This document shows, piece after piece, positions 46,801 to 59,430 of a stretch of 64,000 nt of DNA. The stretch lies in NCBI RefSeq assembly GCF_024679245.1, contig NC_090174.1, positions 45,900,688-45,964,687 on the forward strand, written 5' to 3'. The translations under genes were made by a program, and so were the position numbers. Origin of the DNA: Pseudorasbora parva. Taxonomy: Eukaryota > Chordata > Actinopteri > Cypriniformes > Gobionidae. The notes beneath the pieces are model-generated. The model saw only the letters and a list, made by a program, of their open reading frames with translations, was not told where the DNA came from and did not search any database. Every line of letters starts with the position of its first letter. The first letter of the stretch is position 1.

Positions 46801-49800
46801 ACAGAAATGACGGTGAGTGTGCAGAAACTAATGACGTAATTCTGCTCATGACAATACACAGGCAAACGCAAATGAAAAAATAAAACGATATGATTCTGTG
46901 ATGTCATTCATGCCAGAATACATAAGAACTGACCCCAGTTCCAAATCCCGATCGACCCCAGGATTTCTTCATTTTATGAAAACGTTGTCAGTGGTACGGT
47001 GAACCAGTTTGATTAAAAGTTTACAGTAAACACATTTTCCAAGATATTTCGGTATATTTCCCAAGACTTATCCACTACTGGAAAATCGTATTACAAAATT
47101 CAAGGTTTTCCAGGTTTTCCAGGATGCGTGGGAACCCTGTTAAGCTACAGAAAAAGAGACGAAACGGGGAAAAAACAGAACAAGAGAAAGAATAAATAAG
47201 TGTTTATTGCCTCTCCATAAGAACCATGCAAACAACACACAGACACCAGTCATGTGAGAGTGAAGACTACACTCAAACCTCAAACACATGCTGCTTTTAA
47301 CGACTGACTACAGAAGAGCTTACATGTTGGGCCTGAAAGAGCATCACTGCCACCTGCTGCTGCCCCGTGAACATTCAAACACAAACTGAAGCCAAGTCCA
47401 CCAAAGCAATCGTATCACATTTGAGTTTGTTCAGCCTTTTACCCTAATTTATTTATATGAATATTAAAAAAAGATTGGGAACGAGAGAGAAATAAAACAA
47501 GCCTGGTTTAAAATGTGAGCGAGCACCATTAATCAATGTGTTAGAGCACATGCACCAACCGCAGGGCCATGGCTCCAATCTAAACTTTAGAACCACCAAC
47601 TCAAAAACTTCTACATGTGCTGGAGTCAAGTTTACGATCCAACAAATGACCAATCCCTGAAATCCATCGGCTTCTGCTAAAATTAACAATAATTAACAGG
47701 AACTTTTGAACTTCTCGCCAATTCACGAGGACAGAAATTGTGTGCAAATGACTTGAAAATGAAATACTAAACCCATTTTTTTTATATATTTTTAAAAAAC
47801 ACGCAAGTAACTCTACGTACAAAAAAAACTTTAACTTATTTAACAAAGGCAGTTCAGACAAAGGCATAAACAAATCTTCAGTTTAAGCTCCTAAACGTAG
47901 AAAATTCAGTTGTCTGTCGCAGGATTAATCTCCTGAAAAAGAACAAACACAACCGCGTTTAACACAAATGCTAACACTGTACTACTGAGTTTCTCTCTGC
48001 CTAAGAAACGTGTACACTTGAATTCCACCAACAATGACATTTCACTGCCAATAACAAAAGTGTTATATAAAACTAACACCTACCGTTAGCAAACCACACA
48101 GCCTTTGTTCTGACTGACCGAAAACATTACAGCGTGAGAACCGGGAAGCTGAGCCCTAAAACACAAACACACACAAGAAGTTGTCTGTCTTACTGAACAC
48201 AGGATCCATCAGATCCGAGCAAAGAGGTTTAGAGTCTTTCTACTCTCTTAAAATCTTTATTAGCAGCACAGACAGTAAAGAGGACAGTGTGGCTTTCAGG
48301 AGTTCTGCCAAAGACATGCAATGGTCTGTGTCAGTGAAGTAAAATTCAAACACAGGAGCTTCTCCAGAGATGATTCACTGACTTCCATTAGACAGTGCAG
48401 GCTCAGAGCTTCCCCACTGATAGGCGGTGTGTGCCTACGGTTACAGATTCTCTTTACTGCGTGTGGAAGAAACTGTGGGGAAATAAAAACCGGACAGTGT
48501 TGATCGAGCAAAAAAAGCGTGTTTGGGTGAGAGACATGTTCAAAAGCCCTGTCTAGCAGCTGTGCATGTGGATGAACGGGATGCTTGCATGCTTTTAAAC
48601 GGGATTTGGATCAAAGCTCTCGCTGTAGTGGGTTTGGGACAGCCGAAGTCCAGTGGAGAAGGCCTGTGCTGGGAAAGTGTGTGTGTCCCTGGTGTAGTCA
48701 GAATCGTACCTATTTTCTAAATCATCGTCCTCCACAGACAAAGACGGACCTGGCTGGATGTCCATCTCATCACCTAGAGACACAAGGAAGGAAAAGAATG
48801 ATTAAAGTAAAAAACACCCATTGTGTTTCTGACACATGAAACAGAAATTGCAGATTTATGAAGGATCAACGTTGATAAAATAAAGAGCTTTTTACATTTA
48901 AATTATAAACACTTATATTTTTCAGAAAAACATGTTCCTGGTATTACTTTACGTTAGAAAAAAAATCTCACCAGAAGACTGCTGGAAATTTCCAGAGCCC
49001 AGCAATGTGACATCCTCTGTGAGCGGTTTGATCCTCTGATCGTCAGAGTCACTGCTCGGACCACTCTCCAGTTCCTGTGCTCCCACCTCACTTGATGAAC
49101 TCCCGCTCTGTCCTGTCACCCTGGCAACTTTGTGGGCTCTTCCTCTGGTCATTCTGACTGTAGTAGACCCCTGGTCTTGGGAGCCCCTCCTTGAAGATGC
49201 TGAAGAGGATGACGAGGATGAAGAAGATCGCTCTTTGAGATTCCGCTTACGAGAGCCTCTGTCAGGAGGTGTGGTTTTTACCAGCCCAAAGAGCCGCTGC
49301 TTTCTGACTTGGTTTACCTCATCCCCATCCCAACTGCGACCTGCCAAACCCTCTTCCTCACTATTGGCCATGGCAGCAGCGGTCTGGAGCACTTCAGGCA
49401 CCTCGTCAGAATCAGAGTCATCCTCGGCTAAACCAGCATGCTCGGCAGAGGTGTTTGTGTTCGTCCGCCGCCGCCGCGGTGTGGTTTTTACACGTGGAGA
49501 ACGTTTATTCTCCTCTGACAAAGACAAGCTTTTTGGGTCAGTTGGGTCCCCTTCCTCCTCCTCCTCCTCCTCTTCCTCATCTTCTTCCTCCTCCTCCTCC
49601 TTCTCTTCCTCATCATTATTAGTACCACAATAATTCTCCATTTGTTGTTCTCCCTCAGTCATTTCCTCCATCTCTATCCCTTTCTCCATCTCCACATTTG
49701 CACCAGTTTCTTCCAGCGTTCCATCTGTCACTACAATGTTTATGTTTTGTCTGTCAGGTGATGGATGAATGGAAGGAAAGGTACTGCTGATGGGCTGTGT

Positions 49801-52800
49801 GCTGACCGGTACAGGAGTAAGTTTGACCACCAACTCTTTAGTGAGTCCAGGGCTCCGTGATGACATGGCTTTCTTTGGTCTACGCCTCGCTTTTGACCCC
49901 AAAGCAACTCTACTGCCACGTTTAGTCCCAGTCAGCTCATGGTCCAGGGCTTCCTGCAATGACAAATTCAATGCTGTTGTAATACATTCATATCAACAAA
50001 ATGCAAAAAAAAAAAGAAGAAAAAGAAAAGTTTCTTGAGGAAAATTTGCATATTAAAATTATTTTAATGGCACTGATAACTGGAGAAATGACAGGCAATT
50101 CAGCATTACCATCACAAATTTTATGTGATATTTAAAAAAGTTATTTGAAATTGTAATATTTCATAATATAGATTTGTACTGTAGCTTTGATCAATGTTAT
50201 ATCTTCCATACTTTAAGGTTAAGACGCATAAATTAATCTATTTACTAGCATTTAGATAATTGATTTTAGTGTTTTATTTTTAATTTATTAAAATTAAATT
50301 GTATAGAATTTTCAGACATGTATCCCTATCAGTCTCAACATTTAAATAATTACTGGCTTATCTGTGTATCCCTAATCAAAATCATATGGTTTGTTAAAGC
50401 ATTCTTCTTACAGCTTAAAGGGTTACTTCAGCAATTAGCATATGGCTTTGTATCAGTAGAAACCCTGGAGTATATTCAAATGATCATGCTTCCCCTTGCA
50501 TTTTATTTCTGGAAAAAAATCCTCCAAATATCGTCAATTTGTCTCATCTGAGAAATTTCTGACCAGAGGCTAAAGACTACAGCCAGTAGAGGGAGCCATT
50601 TCCGCATGTTTTCAACCTGCACATGGGGGGGTGTGAGATCACACTCACAGCTCAGCTCGCTGCATCCTCAGGCATTCATGTAAACGGAGCGGCGCGGAGC
50701 AAAGCGAGTGTTTCAACTTCTCAAATTAATTCCTATGAAAGTTAAGCTTCCAAAGGCATGAACTGAAAACGCGCCAGACTGAACACGTGCTGTGAATATA
50801 ACGTTATGCCAGGGACAGTCTTACCTCAGTTCTCATCACGAAAGCTCATTCATCACAATGAATGTAATCTGACTCCTGCAGTGTTTGTGCCGTGACACTC
50901 CCTTAGTGGCTACATCATATTATATTGAAGAGACACATTCAGTTTTTAATTGTAGTGTCTGTTTTCTAACTGAACTGATTTAATGAAAATGAACGCAGTG
51001 GGAAAGCGATCCAGTCACAGTGATTCAGTAGCGGTGGCTTTGGGAGTGGCCTCGTAGGGCAGTGAAGCATTCTGGGAATTGTTGTCTTTCATTTACATGA
51101 GACAAAAAAACACTTTCTGTCTTTTTTCAGTCTAGAAAGCACCAAATTAAAAAAAATATTTTCATATTTCTACTACATTAATGACCCAGTTTAAATACGG
51201 ATTAATCTTCCCAGCGCTGAAGTACCACTTTAACTGGTTAAAAACTCTTACCTGTAATGCATTGTTGGCTGCTTGCAGATCATCCAGTACAGCGCGGAAC
51301 ATCTGTAACTGCCCAATTCTCTCTTCTTTCTCTTCTTGGTTTCCATCCACTTCTCGTTCTCTTTGAACAACTGCCTTGAAGGAATGACTCAAAGATGTAG
51401 TAACATCTACAAACCGCTGCATTCGCTGGTAAAGGCCTGCAGAGGGCACTGGTCCACCTCCAGTGCCCATAAGATAGGATGCACCACGACCACCCTTGTT
51501 AGCCCTCCCCCGGACCGAGTTTGGATCAGTACGGGAGACTCGTTTTTGAGCCTGCTCCAAGCTCTCTAGAACCGAGTCGCAGGCCAACACCAGCTCCACC
51601 AGTGGCTCGGGACTGCACACATAACAGTACCACTTCCTCTCCTCCTCCAGGATGGTAGACAGCTCCTTTCTCCCCAGGTTACGGAGGACACATTTTTTAC
51701 AGAAGGCGTTACTGCAGTAATCACAGCCAATCAGACTGCCTCCCTCTGCACACCACCTGAATGAACAGGGAATAAGAGCACTTACCCACAAATAAGTGAA
51801 TACATCAACTGCAAACCCCATCTATTTAACGGTGAGATGATTTCAGCTGCTCTGACTTTCACCATTATGTACATCGAGCCTACACACAAACACACAGACA
51901 CTAAAACTCGCACAATACTAGATTCCTATCCATCACTCACCTGCATTGCTCGTCCATCCCCTCTGAATCTTTGCTGATGTCATCACTCATATAATATTTA
52001 AAGCAACTCTGCAAAAAAAAGGAAACAGATTCTTTTAAAACTCTTCAGGTTTCACTAGTTGTCAAACATGCTAAATAGCGCAAAACCAATGCAGGTATGA
52101 GAAAGTAGAGTTGATTTTAAGACTCTCCTAACACACAAACAGATTAATCGCAGACACACACATATACACACCTTACAGATGAGCACTTTAAGCATAGGGT
52201 GCCTGTAGACTGAGTCACGTTGGAAATGATTCACTTGCTGACCGCACGCTGTGCAGTTTACCCTCTCCATCTCATATCCTCCTAATACACACAAACACAA
52301 ATCAGAAGAGTTTACCCTCATACCCTGACACTCACAACTAAGTGTTATTTCATATACTTCAGTTGCAACATGAAGGTTACACACAGTTGTAAATGAAAAG
52401 TGTTCAGAGAACTGTCTGAATTCTCCATTGTAAGGAAAATTAGTCTGCGTAAGATTGGGTGGCAAACCATCTTTCTAGGTTAGCTGATAAACTGTTCCTG
52501 GCATGAACACTGAACTCTTTGTTTCATGTGTTCTACTAAACTTGGCTACTTGGGAACATAGGATTTGAGGTGGCTGTTAGTTTTCTGTCCTGGGAGCACT
52601 TATAATAACGAAAGCCATCAGTTTGAAGATTTAAATTTAATAAGGGGATATAATTAAAGGGTTAATTAGTTCACCAAAATTAAACAAAAAATTAAAATTC
52701 TGCAATCAATTACTAACCCCTTACGTTGTTCCAAAACTGTAAGGTGTCTGAACCAGCCATAGGCAGCAACTTCATAGCAACTTTCAAGGCCCAGAAAGGT

Positions 52801-55800
52801 AGTTTAAAAAAAACTACTTTATTCAACACTTCTCTTCAACGTCATTCTCCTAAGCGGTTCACATAGTAAACACTGTGAAGCGCTACAAGGTTCCAATGGT
52901 GACTGCTCAAGTGAACAGCATCGGCCAATAATGAGTTGGTGTTCCGATATAGAACTTGGAAGTGCTGCACTGTGTTTACTTCATGAACAGTGCAGGAGAA
53001 TGACATTGAAGAGAACATGTTGAATTTAGTCTTTTTTTTGCACACAAAAAGTATTCTTATCGCGTCGTAATATTAAAAGGTTACTTCAGCGATTAGCATA
53101 TGGCTTTGTATCACTAGAAACCCTGGAGTATATTCGAATGATTGTGCTCCCCCCTCTCATATCCCCGAGACGAGAGATTTATTATTTTTACGGAGCGGCG
53201 CGGAGCAAAGCGAGTGTTTCAACTTCTCAAATTAATACATATGAAAGTTAAGATTCCAAAGGAAGGAACTGAAAACGCGCCAGACTGAACATGCGCTGTG
53301 AATCTGTGCCGCGAGCGTGTTTGCGTTTACCTCAGCTCTCATCACGAGCTCATCCATCACTGTCAATGTAATCTGACTCCTGTAGCGTTTGGGCTGTTAC
53401 ACTCCCTCAGCGGCTAAATCACATTATATTGAACAGACACGTTCAGTTTTTAATTGTAGTGTCTGTTCTCTAACGGAACGGATTATATGAAAATGAATGC
53501 GGTGGTGGCGGGAAGGTGAAATTAATTCAGTAATCTAGAAGCGGTGGCTTTGGGAGTGGCCTCATAGGGCAGTGAAGCATTCTGGGAATTGTTGTCTTTC
53601 ATCCCCATGAGACAAATACACTTTCTGTCTTTTCTCAGTCTAGTACCAAAAAAATAAAATAATTAAAAAAAATTAATAATAATTTCCCATTTCTACTACA
53701 TTAATGACCCAGTTTAAATACAGATTCATCTTCCCAGCGCTGAAGTACTCCATTAAGGCTGAACGACAGCAGTCTATTTGAACTATTTTAAGGATGACTT
53801 TACTACCTTTCTGGGCCTTGAAAGTTGCAATGACGTTGCTACCTATAGCCGGTTCAGAAACCTCTCTGATTTAAAAAATATTAATATCATTTTAACAACA
53901 ATAAAAATATAATTTGTGCTCTAAAGATGAACGAAGGTCTTATGGGCTTGGAACATCATGAGAACCTGCTATGGAGTAATTAAATGTAACAAATCAAATC
54001 ACGGCTACTGTCACATTCCCAAATCTATTCTTATAATAGTCAGGTATGTATTAGATGTTATCGTCTCAGACAGAATGCTGAAGCTGTTCAGGCCGCCATT
54101 TCATACGTCTTATTAGAAATGACGATGACGACGTCATGGTAGTAGTGTGAGTTTACCAGGAAATGCATGTACACACAACTCCGCTTCAAGTCAAAGCCTA
54201 AAAATTAAAACATAGTACTTCAAGCTGGGTACTTCAGCGCTGGGAAGATGAATCTATATTTAAACTGGGTCATTAATGTAGTAGAAATGGGAAATTATTT
54301 TTTGTAATTTGGTGCTTTCTAGACTGTGAAAAGACACTTGGCCACTCCCAATGCCACCGCTACTGGATCATTTTCCGGCCGCATTCATTTCCATAAAATC
54401 AATTCAGTTAGAGAACAGAAACTACAATTAACAAGTGAGTGTGTCTGTTCAATATAATGTGATTTAGCCACAAGGGAGTGTCACAAACGCAGCAGGAGTC
54501 AGATTACATTCATCGTGATGAATGAGCTCTTGTGATGAGAACTGAGGTAAGTGTGCCCATGGCATAACGTTATGTTCACAGCACGTGTTCAGTCTGGCGC
54601 GTTTTCAGTTCATGCCTTTGGAAGCTTAACTTTCTTAGGAATTAATCAGGTTATCTGCAGGTTAAGACCATTATGAATTAAAATTAAGACCTATATCGCA
54701 CAATAAAAAAACATGCAAAGGAAATGCAGAATCACTAAATTACTTAAATTGAACAAAGTATTAGTAAACTTGCACTTATTCATAGCTCAATCCCACCAGG
54801 ATTTCACTATATACACGTTATTTTAAATTATTTTTTGTAGATCAAAATTATTTTATTTTGTGGTGGTCACGTCCATAAATTTGCGCAACTTTTTTTTTTA
54901 TAATAAGGATGCCACATTAACCATATTTTTATGTTAGATGCACAATAGTCACACATAGCAATAAAACAAACAAAACGCATGAATCTTGGGATTACAAAAA
55001 AGGGGGCTGGTCCACTGGTGTGCCATCTATCTTTAATAACACGATTAATAAGGGTGGGAAATGTTTAAAATTAAACAACAGCAATGCTCTTTAATAAGCA
55101 AAAAGTTAAAGTAATTAGGTAGTCTAATTAAGCAAATGGTCAGTAATAAAACATATACTTATAAACAAATGACAATGGGGAAAAAAAATACAAGATGCTC
55201 TAAGTGTACAAACAGTGCTCTACGTGTAAGTGCCGTTTTCCCCGTTTGTGTTGTTGTTTGTGTAACATTAACACACAGACAAGACCAGGTGAGCTATTAG
55301 TTTGCTTTCTTTTTGAGAACTTACTAATGCACACATCCAGTACTTAGATCCAGTTCAAATCCAGTACTTACACACGTCCCAACAGCACAATCATTTGAAT
55401 ATACTCCAGGGTTTCTACTGATACAAAGCCATATGCTAATTGCTGAAGTAACCCTTTAATTGTGTGTAATAAATTCTTGATTAAATCAAATAAATATAAA
55501 AACACAGATTTAAAAACATTTAAATCTGCTCTAAGTTTGCGTTGTCGTCACCTATCACATGCGCACTCCAATAAGCTGACAGAAAGCAGGTTAATCCATT
55601 TACATGCAGCGCGAAATCGAGGTAAGAGGAAGAAAACTACCTGTCTCGATCGGTTTATGCTTACACAGTTTATGACATTACTTCGATAAAAGAAAAAGGG
55701 TTACTGCGTTTACATGACCATGTTCATTGTCGGCTTATTGGGCATAATCAGCTTAAGAACGTGCATGTAAACGCACCCAATGACTATCTTTTGCAATTAA

Positions 55801-58800
55801 TTTTCAATCAATTAGATTTAATCGGCACAATGTAATACATTTTTAATCGCTTGACAGCCCTAATAAAAAAAAATTGACAGGACTTGACAATAAAGTCTGC
55901 CAAAGTATTCTAGTAACAGCATGTTATGTCTAAAGCAAAAAAAACAGATGAGAAAGAAAACACGTGACAGTATTGGATCAGTACATGAGGTCTTAAAGTG
56001 ATGGCAGCCTAAAATTCCTTCCTTACTAAAGCTATTTAAGTCATTCACTAAAGAGCAGTGATTGATTTTCTCTGTCTTTTGTTGTTGTTTAAGGACACAG
56101 GAAGAATTTTTGGCCCGACTTTATATTAGGTGGCCTTAACTACTATGTACTTATATCAAAAAATAATGTACTTATTGTGTTCCAAATGTATTGCAAAACA
56201 TCTTTGCTGATATTGAGGTTGGATACGGATAAAATTAGGGACAGGTGTGGTGATATGGATAAGTTTAAGGGTAGGGTTAGGTGTAAGGGAAGTGCCAACT
56301 GTGTAATTACAAATGTAACTACAGAAATTAATTACAGACGTAATTACATGCAGGTATTTTTAAAAATGTAAGTACAATATAAAAGCATGTATGTACACAA
56401 TAAGTGCATTGTATCAAATGATTAATTACAATGTTAGTACATAGTAGTTAAGGCCACCTAATATAAAATGTGTCCGAATTTTCTAAAGGTTATACATTTT
56501 GAATTCTTTGATATACAAAAAAAGAATTAAGCTTTTGAAAACAGTCATTTGACTTTTTTTTATGTCATTATGTTCCTTGACTTATGCCGAATTGGAAAAT
56601 TTCTAATTTCTAATTTTCCAACAATGTGACTGTCCGGTGGCTGGGATATATATTTGTGGTGGCGATATAAAGCTTAACTTTACGCCTCTCTTACCTCTGC
56701 GTCTGTCAGCACCATCTCTGTGCTGCTTATAAACACGCCTACTGCGGAATTCTGGACCACGGAAATCATCACGAGCTTCATTATAGACCGGCTCTGGCAG
56801 CACAAACACCGTTCCTGTGTCAGATGGGGTTCAAAGACAACATGAAATACCCTAATGTATTCATTAACAGAAATCATATAAAATACATCACCAGGGTTTT
56901 TCCTGGATCAGAAATGTTCTTCAGTGGTGGCTGACCAGACATGGTCATCCACACGCATGTGCCCTACCCGATACCAACGCAAAAGATTTGTCATCACAGA
57001 AAACACTTCATAAGGATATTTTTCCCGGTATTTGAAAGTATGGTTTATGTCAGCTGCGTGTGCAAAACGTCTCTCAAAAGAGGTGCGTTTTTTTAAAATC
57101 ACAATTCATATCCAGCAGTAATTCAGGGAAATTATTTTGCGAACGCGCCACTTGGAACATGGATTCAGTCTTCCGACCTTTTACCATTGTGTCAGTTCAG
57201 TTGATTTTGATTGATATGTGCGAGTGAGAACGAGCTAAGACAGTGATCGTCTTGAAGACAGAGTGCACGTGCAGGCTCTCTGCTCGTTCAATCTCTGTCA
57301 CTCAGTTAACGTGCGCCCTGTCACGCGCATTTGTCATCTACATCAATTTATAAATCACAATAACTCATCAAATAATGCTTTGGCGGGACAAAAAATTGTT
57401 TTGGCGACCGCCAAAAAAGTTTCGATGTAGGAAAAACCCTGATCTCACAGGCATGATCATCTGAATCAACCAGCCGAATACAAGAATGGGAGCAGCACCT
57501 TTGGGTAGACAGTTAGTGTCATGGTCGTTGGAATGGACAGACATCACATCCTCTGTTCCACTCTCAGACGAAGCATCTGACTCGTTCATCCCGCTGTGTT
57601 TGGTGACAACAGTCGGCTTCCTGTAAGAGTAACAGTTTACAAATAAGCCTACTAAGTCAGAGACCAAAGGGTCTCCAGATGCAGCTCATGCTTAATTGAC
57701 AAACCTTCTTGAACGAGCAGATGATAACATTCCCATTTCTGAGGGGCCACTGAGCTGAAAAGAAATGACAAAACATTTTAAACAAACAAATCTCAAGAAT
57801 TTAAGAACAGAGGGAAAAAATGATTCCTGTTATATACTTAAATTACAATGGGAGTGCCACTGGACCTAAATCCCAGAAACAAGTTAGCATTTTTAAACAT
57901 CCAGTTCTATTATAAGTCAATAGGCTTTTGTTTAAATGCCTTAAATAAGGCCTATAGTTAATACAAGCCCAAGATATTTTCTTTATTCTACTACATAAAA
58001 TACATCACCAATAACCCACGTGTCATTTCTTAAGTTATGGGTCTTGAAAAAAGCGGTTGCTTAACAGTAGCTAAATGAGACTAGAGACTGTGGGAGACAT
58101 TAAATGTCACCATGGCAAACATGAATTTCAACTACTCAATAGTCCACTTCTATAGCGTCATTGTGTTTATACTCCTGCTAATGCAAACTATTCTAAATCA
58201 AACATTCCAAATTGTAGATTTTAAATTAAGAATGAAAGTTTTCTGAAACTTAGTGGTGGTGATGTTGAAGTCATACGACTGTGGTGAAGTTTGTTAATAG
58301 AAATGTATCTTCTGATACAATTGTATTTCAGCTTCAGAATTCATAAAAGTTGTTTTCATTTGTGGAAATTATCTTGATAAGCAAAAGATGTAAAAACCAT
58401 AAACTTTTTTGGTCACAGATCTCATTTTCTGCAATAATCTATTAAATAATTTTTGCTGAGTGATGCAAACTTGAGAGTTGAATTACAAAAAAACCCCTCT
58501 CTACCTCCTCAGCGGTCTGGCGACAAGCCTGCTGCTCCAGGTATTCTTTGGCCGTGGTTCCTGTAAATTAGACATGAGAGAACTATAACTGCTCTATTTA
58601 TGAGTTTATATTTAGTTCTGTTGTGACTGTAATGATTAATATATCTTCCCTATTGTACTCACCATTCCAGTGTCCGGGTAAAGTAGGTTCATTTTTGTCT
58701 TCCGTTGCCGCCAGGTACTCGTGGAGCTTCCCAATCAGCTCACCTAACTTACTTCCTCCACCGGCCACCGGCCTGGGTCTGCAAAGACAAGACAGTTCAT

Positions 58801-59216
58801 CTCCATGACAACTGCCTCCCGCTATAATCCCTCATGAATAGCCCTTTATAAACCCACGAAATTACTACACACACCTGCAGAGATTCTATAGAGAGAAGCA
58901 TCTGAAGCTTTAGTCCGACAGAAATCTGTGAGGTTTACGTTTAATATTACTTAAATAGGGTTTATAGAGCTTTTTTCAATAGAGCAACAACTCTTTGTTC
59001 GGCTCGTGCTGATAGACCAAAACTGCAAAAGTCAAAACGTAAAAACTAATATCACTTTATTAAGGGAGATTAAATTGCAGGGATTTTTTTCAACCAGCGA
59101 CTGGATTTAATTTATTTATTGTCGAGTAAGTTAACATTAACAGACAGAACAGCTTGCACGTTAGTAGTGGAAAAGAAAGAAAATAGGGCGCCTTACCTAA
59201 GGACTTCAGTAGACAT
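34886..59216 (-). CDS. atrx: ATRX chromatin remodeller, complete 34-exon CDS
   Basis: SNF2-family ATPase that, with DAXX in mammals, supports H3.3 deposition at heterochromatin and repeats. Exons: 59197-59216, 58663-58778, 58505-58560, 57705-57754, 57499-57620, 56695-56814, 52172-52281, 51941-52008, 51252-51756, 48972-49953, 48710-48773, 45128-45282, 44717-44878, 44556-44628, 44332-44404, 44032-44238, 43702-43825, 42552-42661, 42324-42467, 40936-41113, 40711-40848, 40405-40580, 40203-40320, 39624-39727, 38760-38845, 38342-38472, 37592-37733, 37047-37144, 36858-36966, 36596-36773, 36159-36326, 35914-36063, 35183-35239, 34886-35074. They sum to 5283 nt, 1760 aa, versus 2492 in human; the shortfall is mainly in the disordered centre and the Gln-rich C-terminus. 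ADD about residues 165-275, ATPase about 960-1580. All junctions are GT-AG and in phase; the start gives MSTEVLRPRP. Confidence 0.95.
38990..39215. repeat. CAAGTC-based low-complexity tandem repeat
   Basis: Imperfect array of CAAGTC/TCAAGTCT units between atrx exons 24 and 25; interrupted, no TIRs. Confidence 0.8.
41755..42270. mobile_element. Dispersed TIR-like repeat copy, about 500 bp
   Basis: Left end AGTTTGGGGTCAAGATGG pairs with right end ATCTTAAAGGCCGCAAACTT in inverted orientation. The interior (stretches like GAGCACCAAATCAGAATATT) recurs at about 620-760, 22730-22920, 25820-25880, 37310-37400, 39340-39560 and 42880-42980. Family name not assigned. Confidence 0.6.
46143..47139. mobile_element. 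About 1-kb element with CAGGG termini (hAT-like)
   Basis: Begins CAGGGTTCCCACAC and ends GTGGGAACCCTG: inverted ends with the CAGGG start seen in hAT elements. No clear 8-bp duplication and no transposase frame. Lies in atrx intron 11. Confidence 0.6.
48972..49953 (-). other. atrx: atrx exon 10: disordered central region with HP1-type motif and acidic block
   Basis: 982-nt exon matching the roughly 3-kb central exon of human [14 protein letters not shown] matches the human HP1-binding segment [23 protein letters not shown] and [10 protein letters not shown] also match human. A Glu/Asp block lies near 49550-49610 and poly-Ser near 49200-49230. Low complexity, but clearly homologous. Confidence 0.9.
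50415..51233. mobile_element. 819-bp TTAA-flanked element, copy A
   Basis: TTAAAGGGTTACTTCAGC at the left, GCTGAAGTACCACTTTAA at the right, TTAA at both edges. It ends 19 bp short of the atrx exon 9 edge at 51252. Copies B (53073-53756) and C (54226-55459, inverted) are nearby. Confidence 0.75.
51252..52281 (-). other. atrx: atrx exons 7-9: ADD domain
   Basis: GATA-like finger: [16 protein letters not shown] and [17 protein letters not shown]-like part: [32 protein letters not shown] and WYCYVC. In mammals this module reads H3 with unmodified K4 and K9me3. Human ICCDFC is IGCDYC here; the remaining paired Cys are kept, so zinc binding should be intact (inference). Confidence 0.93.
52740..53875. 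mobile_element. Inverted-repeat element carrying a nested TTAA element
   Basis: Outer arms near 52750-52806 and 53802-53866 are inverted copies (CAACTTTCAAGGCCCAGAAA and complement). The TTAA element copy B (53073-53756; TTAAAAGGTTACTTCAGC to GCTGAAGTACTCCATTAA) sits between them. Confidence 0.7.
54226..55459. mobile_element. Inverted copy C of the TTAA element, interrupted
   Basis: Left part (54226-54650) and right part (about 55388-55459, ending GCTGAAGTAACCCTTTAA) are reverse complements of copy A ends; about 740 bp of unrelated A/T-rich sequence separates them, replacing about 250 bp of copy A. Confidence 0.65.
56120..56467. mobile_element. MITE with 31-bp perfect terminal inverted repeats
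   Basis: 56120-56150 and 56437-56467 are exact reverse complements (TTTATATTAGGTGGCC... outward). The interior is noncoding with repeated TAATTACA-like motifs. Lies in atrx intron 6. Confidence 0.8.
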
Positions 59217-59329
59217 CGCTTCCTCTCGGGCGGTGCTTCAACACACCGCCGAGCTTTTAGCGCAACCAACAGCAGCGACGTTTCACAGTTATCGGCATTA
59301 AACTCATATTTGGCCGAAAGCAAAAACTA

Positions 59330-59430
59330 ATCAAACGCCAGTTTCACCCGCCATCTTCCCAGTGGAACTTGCGCCATGCAGCCTAAAATGGCGCACCGGA
59401 AACTACGTTGTGACTATGACGTCAAGTAAT
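59330..59430 (-). promoter_or_regulatory. atrx: atrx promoter with YY1-like and CRE motifs
   Basis: Upstream of the atrx start: AAGATGGCGG on the gene strand (about 59349-59358), a second ATGGCG near 59388 on the opposite strand and a palindromic CRE TGACGTCA at 59417-59424. YY1-type ATGGCG motifs often sit at TATA-less starts; function is inferred. Confidence 0.5.

Noticed and set aside
51700..51756. Cys-to-Gly change in the ATRX ADD domain as loss of zinc binding
   Set aside because: The changed Cys is the extra first one of ICCDFC; the CxxC pairs remain, so a defect is not indicated.
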